Origin: Thysanoteuthis rhombus
Taxonomy: Eukaryota; Mollusca; Cephalopoda; Oegopsida; Thysanoteuthidae
NCBI GenBank assembly: GCA_963457665.1
Contig: OY735227.1
Coordinates: 50,356,344-50,420,343 of the forward strand
Direction of reading: 5' to 3'
Length of the DNA stretch: 64,000 nucleotides
A program made the translations under genes and the position numbers. The notes beneath the pieces are model-generated. The model saw only the letters and a list, made by a program, of their open reading frames with translations. It had not been told where the DNA came from and did not search any database. Positions 55,703 to 64,000 of this stretch are shown here, piece by piece. Position 1 is the stretch's first letter. Each line of letters starts with the position of its first letter.

Positions 55703-56475
55703 TAGTAATATAGTATACTAATTGCCACGGGTTCTTGAATTTTATAGAAATCATTGCCCTCGCTATACGAAATAATTTTTTTTTATCGAAAGTTGCTTTG
55801 GAAAGAAAAATATATTCGAGAAAAATCTTTATTCGTAACATCTATTTGTGGACAAAATACAATATAGATAATAATGTACTTATTGTTTTCTGAAGTCAAT
55901 ACAACTGTTCTCTTATTTTGAGTGTGTGTGTGTTATGTGTAGGTGTGTGTGATTTGTCTGTATAGCTATGGTACTATATATAGATAATTGGTCTAAAGTT
56001 GAGATGAAACTTTTTTGATATTTATCTTCAAAAGCCAACCTTTAGTCTATCGTCTGCAGTTTCCCAAAACTTCCTGTTCTTTCATGGCAGCTATCGATAT
56101 TTCCACTGCAGCGCTGAACCTGATCTACAGCTGACTGGCCCCAGAAGGGGCTTACATCTCTCACAAAAGGTCACTCAGGGAGATCAACGCAACAAAATAT
56201 TTTTTCAAGGCATTTCCTCGTAATTACTTGCCAGAGAAAAACATTTTAGGAAATAATTCCGCTTTGCGTCCGTTATGCGTCTTTGATTTCGGCCTCCTTT
56301 TGTAATCTTGTATCTACCTTCAACGTCAAATGATATTAACGATAAGGTAGGGCAAGTCACTCTCTTTGGTAGCTATTTGAGTTGTCATCTGGAAAATAGT
56401 AGCAAATGCAAGCAGAAAGGTTAAACAAGATGATTCATATTCCTGAAATGTATATGATGCCGCAACATAGTCAAG

Positions 56476-56476
<1 letters not shown>
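55703..56476. other. Unassigned
   Basis: Short TG-rich patch at 55921-55950; otherwise nothing recognised. Confidence 0.4.
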
Positions 56477-56538
<62 letters not shown>

Positions 56539-56720
56539 CACCACCACCCGTCTCAAGTCTACTCCTGGAAAAAGGCCTTTCCCATCTACTCCTCCAATGA
56601 TGATCGTGATTGTGCTAACCTCTGCCATGTCTTACAGGTGATTTTTTAAAATTTCGTCTATCTTGAGTCTCGTCATTTCCTACTGCGTTTACTGTTCCCC
56701 TGTATCGGTTAGCTTTTTGC
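56477..56720. repeat. (TA)n plus repeat family C, copy 2
   Basis: TA tract 56477-56535, then TCAGCACCACCACCC and a segment with GATTGTGCTAACCTCTGCCA and TGTCTTAC, similar to 39965-40210. Confidence 0.5.
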
Positions 56721-56894
56721 TCCATCTCTTGTCCGTTCTTCTTGCCCTGTGCCCTGCCCGTCTCCATTTCTTTCCAACTTAATTATTTGTACGATATCTT
56801 TCAGCCTTGTCCACTCTCGGATCCATTTCTATTGCTCGGAGCAATTCCTGATATTGCTCTTCCCATTGTCCACTGCTCTATTGTCAGTTTCCAC
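56721..56894. other. Unassigned
   Basis: Nothing recognised. Confidence 0.4.
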
Positions 56895-57145
56895 AACATA
56901 GACATAGACATAGACTTTCCGCACCGGGTTATTCTGTATTGTGGGTGTCACGTCAATATTATCTCCTGAACCTATCCTAATTCTTGTGCCATATCATTTT
57001 CTGCCGGCCATAATTTGGCATATGATCCACGTTGTGAGTTATGATGTCCTGTGGGTTGACCGACAACATGGCCATCCAATTACCATTTGAGTTTTTAATA
57101 CTTTTATAATACCTCAGTCTTATGCACAGTGTGTGGTTTTTCATT
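56895..57145 (-). mobile_element. RTE-clade LINE, 3' fragment
   Basis: Decayed complement of the RTE end: ACATAGACATAGACTTTCCG, GATCCACGTTGTGAGTTATG, TTGACCGACAACATGGCC. Confidence 0.65.
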
Positions 57146-57440
57146 TAAGAGTCAATGTTTTGGTTGGATTATAAACAAGTATACAAACTCAAGGAAAAGC
57201 GCATATATGCATTTAAATTATTTACGATGTGAACGTTTTTATTCTTCCGAATTTTAGGCGAAAGGCGGTAGGGGAAAATAAATAGGTATGAGTTAGATGA
57301 AGACAAACCCTTTGATGAAGTCAGAGACACAACAACAACAGAGTGACTAAGAAACTCACGAGAGGAAAGTTTATGTTTTGTCAAAAAACTGGTTAAACCC
57401 GGCGGAGGATCAACTTAATGTTTGCACTTATCTCGGTATC
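57146..57440. other. Unassigned
   Basis: Nothing recognised. Confidence 0.4.
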
Positions 57441-57830
57441 ATCTTCATCATCATCTTTTTATCTTCAGATGTTGAAAATAGACCTTCCCTCCTCTATCAT
57501 GGGCGTGGCGGTGCCAATATCTCCTGAACCTGTCTGAATCGTCACACCATCTTATATTTTGTCGCTCACAATTTCGCATATGATCTGTGGAGATCAACAT
57601 TGTGAGTCATGATGTCCAGCAGTTGTCTGATATATTATCCACATGCCATTCAAAATTTCTAAACATTCTATGATATCTCTGACTCTTGTTTTTCCCTAAT
57701 ATACTGCGCTGTCTTGTGATCTCCTCATGTTATATTAAGCATGATTCTTTGGGTCAGTCTTTTTGTTAGGATCCATATTTCAGCTCCAAAGGTAACTATC
57801 GGGAGAACATATGGGTTGTAGACCCTTCAG
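57441..57830 (-). mobile_element. RTE-clade LINE, 3' end
   Basis: Plus strand reads from a CATCATCATC tail through GATGTCCAGCAGTTGTCTGA and TTGTGATCTCCTCATG to ATTTCAGCTCCAAAGGTAAC. This covers the thumb-to-C-terminus part; heavily mutated. Confidence 0.75.
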
Positions 57831-58407
57831 TAGCCCCCACCCAATACCAACTCAGCAAAACAAGCCCCATTCAAACCCATCGTGCAATACACCTGTCCGT
57901 CCCTTGAAGTTTGTCAGGTTGTAACTCTTTACTTGTATAATTTCGGTCCATTTTGATTTTTCCTTGTCTAACGACAAGTAATTCGTCTGAGCAAACATTT
58001 GTCAAACATATTTCATTGATATTTGTTAGATACGTATGTAATCTGATAGAGAGCCATGAAGCACCCTACGTTCTCCCTTGTACACTTCTGTACAGTATGC
58101 AAATGTCTCCTAATCGGAAAAGATTCTCCTTTGTCTGTAGTTTTACATGACATTCGCTCAAAACATAAAAGAATTGTTGAGACTTGCAAGGCATCTTGAG
58201 AGACCACGGTAGAACTTCGTTTTGTCACGGTATAACTTCCGAAAGTTTGATGTAGCCGGTGAAAACAAAGGAAATAGAAATAATATTTTGATTTTTGAAA
58301 TGAAAACTCCCATCAAATACATCAATACTAATCGGAATGTGAGTTTTGGGAATATCGGCAACAGCCTGAAAGCGGGTAAAGCAACTTTCTTTTTTGGTTA
58401 TCTATAG
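57831..58407. other. Unassigned
   Basis: No recognised element. Confidence 0.4.
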
Positions 58408-58819
58408 GGAATTGTCAACAAAAACTGTCAAAATGTGTCTTCACTATTGAAGTGGGTTTGTATATCTGTCTGGCTATAAATGTATCATGCATACAGGCTG
58501 TACCAATGGAGCCAAAAGGCTGAAAATTCAAACATTTGCTCCTTATTATGTCTCTCATTTTTTTTTTGTTTTATGAAAATTCCCCCTTAATGGGTTTTTA
58601 GTGGGGTCCATTTTATAAAGTGAGTTTATGCTGGGCTGGTCTCTAGTTTGTGTCCGGCTACGTTCACGCTTGTTTTGTGAAATTTCAAACTTTTTGAGAT
58701 CCTACAGAAGGAAAGAGAATTAGCACTTGTCTAGTTTTTTAATTGATCAAGCCTAACACGATATACCGCCAAAAGACATTGGTCATGCAACAGTTTACAT
58801 TGAGAGACTAACCAGACAT
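58408..58819 (-). mobile_element. MITE-R, full-length copy
   Basis: Plus strand from GGAATTGTCAACAAAAACTG to GAGAGACTAACCAGACAT, with CATGCATACAGGCTGTACC and GCCAAAAGACATTGGTCATG inside. Good example of both ends. Confidence 0.8.
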
Positions 58820-59489
58820 GTTTCCTTCCTTATTACTTCTTTTCTTCCTTTGTCTTTGATCCGTCCGAAACTTTCTTTTCCTTTGACTCTCTATCACCAC
58901 CCCCTGACCCACCCATTTCCATTTATTTCTTTCGATCACGTGACAATCTTATTTTTTCATAGCGGGAATTGCTCTGAAAAAAAGAATAGTATGACACAGT
59001 GTGACATAAAAAGCAAAAAAAAAATCTCTCTCTTTCTTCGCCCATTCCATCTATTCTTCCCCTTTTTATGGATGCTATGAACCAATTCAAATTTGGTCCG
59101 AACGAAAACCTTTTTGGCATCCAGAGAAACAGAAAAAATAGAATAAAAGAAAGTGAAACAAATAATGGTCGATAGAAGATAATAAAAAGGAATAAAAGAA
59201 AAATAAACAGACAAGACAAAAAAAAGAAAAAAATTGAAAAGAAAAATTAATGTAATGAGAGGAAAGTAAATCGAAAGATATCATCAGAAAGAAAAGAGAA
59301 ACTAAAATTAATAAGATAAGAAAGGGAAAAAAATAAAGGGAAATGTGAACCGAATGAATTTAGTGGGAAAGAAATGAAGATTTGAGGAAATACAATAAAG
59401 TAAAAAGAAAAGAAAGTCAAGCGAAAAAAGTGGTAAAATTTGTCAAATAGAAAAGAAAAGAAGAAATCAATAAAGGAAGAAGAAAGAAA
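58820..59489. other. Purine-rich DNA (from ~59100)
   Basis: A/G-rich plus strand, GAAAA-type motifs. Phe/Leu-rich minus open frames follow from composition. Confidence 0.5.
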
Positions 59490-59886
59490 ACAGGTTTGAA
59501 TTTTAAATCAATAGAAACTTTCACATGACCAACGTCTTTTGGCAGGAAGGATTTCGATGATAAATTAAAAATAGGAAAAAGGACCCATTAATGGAAGAGT
59601 TACTTCTCTCGACTTTGATCAATAAAGCTTGGCAGAATCCAGGGACCGAGTTGGCATAAACATTCATCACCTGACAAAAACTTTTTAGGAAGAAGTTACT
59701 CCCCTCCCCCACAAAGAAAAACATTTTTCTAAACATGATAAGGGGTAATTTTCAAGATTTGCGTCCTCTAACTCCAGCGGTTTGGCAAGTGTACGTGATG
59801 CATACATATATAGCCAACAAGCCAGACCAACTTGAAAACTTAAGAAACCTATGTCGATAGTTTTAGTGACAGACTTGGATGACATT
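59490..59886 (+). mobile_element. MITE-R, full-length copy inside purine-rich DNA
   Basis: ACAGGTTTGAATTTTAAATC at the left, then AATAGAAACTTTCACATGAC and CTTTTGGCAG; right end ATGTCGATAGTTTTAGTGAC. Both flanks are purine-rich of the same style, so this is a clear insertion. Confidence 0.75.
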
Positions 59887-60707
59887 ATGTAGAAAGAGAA
59901 AAGAGAAATAACGAATTTGAAAAAAAAAGAAGATGGAAAAGAAATAAAATGAAGGAAAATGTGAAGAAATCTGGGATAAAGAGAAAGAAAACCAAAAAAA
60001 AGGTAGGGACAAGAAAAAACAAGTAAATAGAATTATATGTTGAGTTTGTGCTAAACAGGCCCAGAATAATTCCAGAAACGTAGGGAAAAGTAAAAATTAA
60101 AAGAAGAAAAGCGTGAGAGTCACGACCCCCATCAAACTGAGAGACAAACAGTCGAGCAAGGAAGAATGATCTCTTGTGTTTAGGAATCGATCTGCAACAT
60201 AGACGCCCCCCCAAAACGTCATTAGGTCTTATTCAAAATGTTTCTATTCGAAACAGAGCCTAATTTTCACTATTTCAATATCGACATCAGTGCCACCTCT
60301 AGTAAGAGACGTTCGCTTTTACACTAACAGGAAGAGATATATGTTTACTTGTGACGTTTGCTAAGACGTGTAAACTTTGAAGGTTCAACACACAAACTAA
60401 ACATGGGCGAGATAATTACATCCTCTTGTTTATGCATGTCTATATCAGAGGGTTTCGTCGATGGATGAAGGAACTTGCTTTCAACTCCAGAGGTTAATGC
60501 TCGTAACCAGTGAAAGGTCAGCTCTCGAATGCAGGATTTTCCACTTGAAATGGAATGATTCCATCTTCTTATTTCCCAGACATTCAGCAATACCCATCTG
60601 CAAGAATTCAGCAATATTTAAGTGGCCAAAGACAGATAATTGGCTTGTGTGCAAGATATTCTAGACAAACACTTGCTCTCTACTTTTGCCATAATGGATT
60701 TTAACAA

Positions 60708-60712
<5 letters not shown>
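59887..60712. other. Purine-rich then unassigned
   Basis: 59887-60010 continues the purine-rich DNA; the rest is unrecognised. Confidence 0.45.

Positions 60713-60766
<54 letters not shown>
60712..60766. repeat. (TA)n microsatellite
   Basis: Abuts the family E copy that follows and truncates its ribozyme. Confidence 0.95.
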
Positions 60767-60773
<7 letters not shown>

Positions 60774-60873
60774 CTCATGTTTCTGCCCTGTTCGGACCTC
60801 ATCAGAAGTGGCTTTATATTATTGATATATATTATCATATTATGTTATACTGCTAGCCTAATTTGTACCACAT

Positions 60874-60880
<7 letters not shown>
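60767..60880 (-). repeat. Hammerhead-bearing repeat (family E), copy 4
   Basis: On minus the CTGATGA core (60799-60805 complement), stem II GTCC/GGGC and GAAA (60781-60784 complement) are kept, but stem III and the 3' strand of stem I are replaced by the TA tract. The remaining body matches copy 2 (CAGAAGTGGCTTTATAT to TTTGTACCACAT). Confidence 0.6.

Positions 60881-60943
<63 letters not shown>
60881..60943. repeat. (TA)n microsatellite
   Basis: Lies between family E and the mariner-like end. Confidence 0.95.
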
Positions 60944-60947
<4 letters not shown>

Positions 60948-61069
60948 CAAACTTCAGAAAAAAAATTTATTCCTTTATCTATGACCTTATGAGACTGGTC
61001 TCTTTCAAATAGTTTCCTCCATTATTGATACACCGTTTCCAGCTTGTGTCGTGGTCTGGAAATCATTTG
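60944..61069 (-). mobile_element. Mariner-like transposase C-terminus and element end
   Basis: The minus strand reads FPDHDTSWKRCINNGGNYL, then KETSLIRS and a stop. W..C....G.Y near the C-terminus is typical of Tc1/mariner-type transposases. The stop is followed by a short tail ending CTGAAGTTTGGTTTTATA, next to a TA tract, as expected of an element that inserts at TA. Upstream (above 61069) no transposase is readable, so it is a remnant. The family call rests on about 27 residues. Confidence 0.5.
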
Positions 61070-62260
61070 GAGGGAAAGGGTTCATTTTCTTCTATCTTTT
61101 CTATCGCTTGAAATCTCTACCTTGCTCATTTTCTTCTCTTCTAATGCAGGTATATCAAGTTTAGCCAGGTACGCCGAAGTTAATTTGATGTTGAAACCTC
61201 ACTTAGATTGGAAGCCATTTTTTTCTACATTCATCTCAGAGATTCTTCATGTTTTTATACACTGGCTTAATACCTACTATAACGAGATAAATTGCTACGA
61301 AAAAAAGAATTGATTTGAGATAAATAGGTTTCATTCGAGTGATAATTGTGACTTTTAGAGTTTTTTATGATCTTGGGACATGTTAAATGTACAGCACACA
61401 CACACAACGCTTGAGAGAAAATAAACTGTCACTCTTCCTCTTACTCTCAGTCCCTCTCTATGAACGATACCAAGTAACAATTGTGAATAGGATAAAGATT
61501 TTCTAATCAGCAATTGATATCTCCTTACTCTCAGCTCCTCTTTATAAAGGATATAAAGTCCCCATTTGCTCTACGATTTAGCATCAGTATCAATTGTAAC
61601 CAGCTGAAAAAGCAGGCGCAAAAAATGTGTCAATTTTTGTATGAATTTACATTGTAACTCAACCCCATAAAACATGTATTGAGGAAGGGATATATAAAGA
61701 AAATGATAGATTATAAGATGAGCCTAGTTGACGTGGTCCTCAAAAAAAGCAATGTCATCGATATTAAGTTGTTTTTTAATTAGCTGAGCAGATGACAAAA
61801 CCATCACACTGATAAGTGAACGCGCTTTCAGGTGAAAAGGCAAGAAGACGTCCTAAATATGCTGTGACTCTCCAATCATCATGAATATCTTCACAAAATC
61901 TATCTTGCCTGTGTAATAATAAAAAAAATTGATATGCTCTTCTGAAAAAACTTAGCTCCGGAAAAAATCATAGCACCAGGTTGTGTCTGGTTTTTTCTCT
62001 CATTTTCTCACGTTTTCTTTTTTCATCCATAATTCCTTCTTCCCTCCTTCTTTTTCTTTTTCTATTTCACCTCAACTTTTGATTCTTTTCCTCCTTCACT
62101 AATACCATCGTCGGTAACATCATTCACTTTTCATTATATTTTTCTCATTTCTGATCTTTGTTAAATATTTTCATCTTCATTTTCGCTATTTTAAATCTTC
62201 AATTTTCATTTTCTAATAATGTATTTTTTTCTGCATATCAACAACTTTGTCATTTTCTCT
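61070..62260. other. Unassigned
   Basis: No recognised element; 61980-62230 is pyrimidine-rich. Confidence 0.4.
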
Positions 62261-62600
62261 TTCTTTACTAAAGGTTTATTCGTCGTCGTTCGTGTAAGCC
62301 TCCCCTTGTCATGACCCTGCATCGATTCCCCCTGAACCAGTTCAGCGTGGCACCATCGAGGCATCGCCGGCCATTAACACCATTAGGGGATTTCAAGATG
62401 TACCAATATGACAGAAGCTGATTGATACTCTGCAAAGTTTGCTGGATCTGCAAGTATTGGTTCACGCAATGGTTTACAAACGTAGGATCTAGAAACTCGA
62501 AAGTGAGAGGCCAAAAATAAGAAGATGAACAATTCCAAAAATATTTCAAGAGTTTGAAAATGAGAGACACCCAAGCCAACATGAGTGTTCTTCTACGATG
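62261..62600. other. GC-richer island, unknown
   Basis: 62285-62390 is clearly less AT-rich than its surroundings. The minus strand carries AATAAA near 62280. It might be part of an LTR or another repeat, but no second copy is present here. Confidence 0.25.
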
Positions 62601-63680
62601 GGATCCGTATGATAGTAAATCAGCTTTTACTTCGAGTTAAGTAAGCTTGTCTTATGTCTGACTTTGAGAAAGAAGATGTATTCATTCAAAGAATACTTAT
62701 AATTCCAACTGGTCCTCCTTTGACCAATGGTAGACACAGCTAATGAAAACGCGAAACTAATGAACTGCTAAAAATTTAGTTGGTGCGAGGATAACCGCTA
62801 ACTTTTATGATACTAATAATGACCAATACACTATTTATTTGGACCGATCTGCATTGCTACCGAATAGACATTTATTTTTTAAAAGATTTGATAAAATTAC
62901 TGAAAAAATATTTTTTTAGTTCTCAAAACAAATATCTTTGAAAAAGCTTTAGCTCGTGACTCGAGAATGTGAAATTCAAATGTACCCGTCAAGTTATTGT
63001 GGGTTTTTCGCAAGTCAGTACCCTTGAATTCGAGAAATTTTATTAGGAAATTAATTTGTTCGATTAATAGAACCAGTCGTTTATTGGGTCCCAAATTGTT
63101 AGCCCCGAGGCCCATTAACCGGAATCGGGTGTGTATGTTGAAATCTGCCCAGCGGCCTATTATTCATCATTTCTTTTTCCCGAGCAACACCAAGTTCTCT
63201 AGCAATCAAGAAAGACTGAAGTGTATGCAAATATGAATGTAATGGAAAAAGCAAAAATCGAATTCGCTCGACATTCAATGTTATTAGTACGCATGCGTGT
63301 ATGCAAGGTTAGTTAAGCGGCAAATAAATCAGTTTTCTGTAATACAGATTTTCTTTTTCTGATATTTATTCTTTGTATAATCGTGTAACAATATTGTTGA
63401 TTTGCAGCCGAGCGTATTTAGTTTCCCCAAGGAATCATTCGCCAATGTTTTCCCATCCACATTTAAAGGGTTTCAATAATCGATAACTAACCATGTCGAG
63501 ACTAGTTTTTCTTCCTCACTATCACTGTTGGTAACTTGGTAGGTTTGCTTTTGATTCTACTACTACTACTAAATCCACAAAAGAAGGAGAGATCAAATGA
63601 AGAATAAGCCTAGTCTGACAAACTTTTCGGTAGAGCAAGCTCAATATTCAAAAACATTAAGAACGCATTAGTCCTGAAAA
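62601..63680. other. Unassigned
   Basis: No recognised element. Confidence 0.4.
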
Positions 63681-63689
63681 GTCAAATGC

Positions 63690-64000
63690 ATCCCCCCAAA
63701 AGTCATCTATGGAGCTGGAACATGGAACCCAACCAAAAGATTGACCCTCAAACTGAGAACCATACAATGAGCTCCGGATAGAATCAAGCTGAACATCACA
63801 TGGAGAGATCGCAAGACAGCACAGTTATATCAGAGGAGAAATAGGTCAGAGATATCATAGAATCCATAGAAAGCTAAAATGGCAATGGGCTGGTCATGTT
63901 GCAAGGATGGCAGACAACCACTGGACATCATGACTCATAACGTGGATCCCCAGAGATCATATGCGAAACTGTGACCGACAAGATGGTGTGGTGATTTAGA
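63690..64000 (+). mobile_element. RTE-clade LINE, cut by window end
   Basis: GTCATCTATGGAGCTGGAAC, CACATGGAGAGATCGCAAGA, GGCAATGGGCTGGTCATGTT and GGCAGACAACCACTGGACAT follow the RTE C-terminal region in order, with frameshifts. The 3' tail would lie outside the window. Confidence 0.75.

Overview
This is AT-rich, intron- and repeat-dominated animal DNA. Dense dinucleotide and trinucleotide microsatellites, 5'-truncated non-LTR retrotransposons with short tandem-repeat tails, several tRNA-derived SINEs and a Penelope-like element fit an invertebrate genome. From memory of similar repeats I favour a mollusc, probably a cephalopod such as an octopus; the sequence alone does not prove this. I see no complete host protein-coding gene. 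At most there are three or four exon-like fragments, all on the minus strand, at about 0.9-1.2, 9.6-10.06, 32.57-32.74 and possibly 34.8 kb.

Layout. 0-6.6 kb: ribozyme-family repeats, TA and TG tracts, one exon-like segment and a polypurine block of roughly 1.5 kb. 6.7-18.1 kb: two copies of a ~410-bp interspersed repeat (here MITE-R), an exon-like segment, an RTE 3' end, a SINE, a weak ~155-bp tandem repeat, a Penelope reverse transcriptase fragment and the degenerate G repeat. 20-25 kb: RTE reverse transcriptase, a valine-tRNA-like SINE, a 24-bp minisatellite, TG-rich DNA and an RTE copy with endonuclease plus the start of RT. 26.5-37.5 kb: an RTE 3' end, then head-to-tail copies of a LINE whose order (RT, CCHC knuckle, PD-D endonuclease-like domain, 3' UTR, TAA tail) suits the restriction-like-endonuclease LINEs. 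One copy is split by a 299-bp hammerhead-bearing unit and a SINE. 38-50.6 kb: more MITE-R copies, SINEs and a reverse-oriented LINE 3' end between TTA tracts. 51-64 kb: G repeats, a second hammerhead family, RTE 3' ends, MITE-R copies and a mariner-like transposase C-terminus.

The most interesting signal is two unrelated families of hammerhead-ribozyme-like sequences. One occurs twice as direct repeats exactly 299 nt apart (30432-30810), an arrangement that would predict a 299-nt self-cleaved RNA of the retrozyme or Penelope pLTR kind. The other has four copies in different states of decay; the one at 54316-54371 keeps all three stems and the conserved core. Nothing here forms an operon or gene pathway. 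The common theme is retroelements, the non-autonomous elements that may depend on them, and microsatellites that serve as tails and landing sites.
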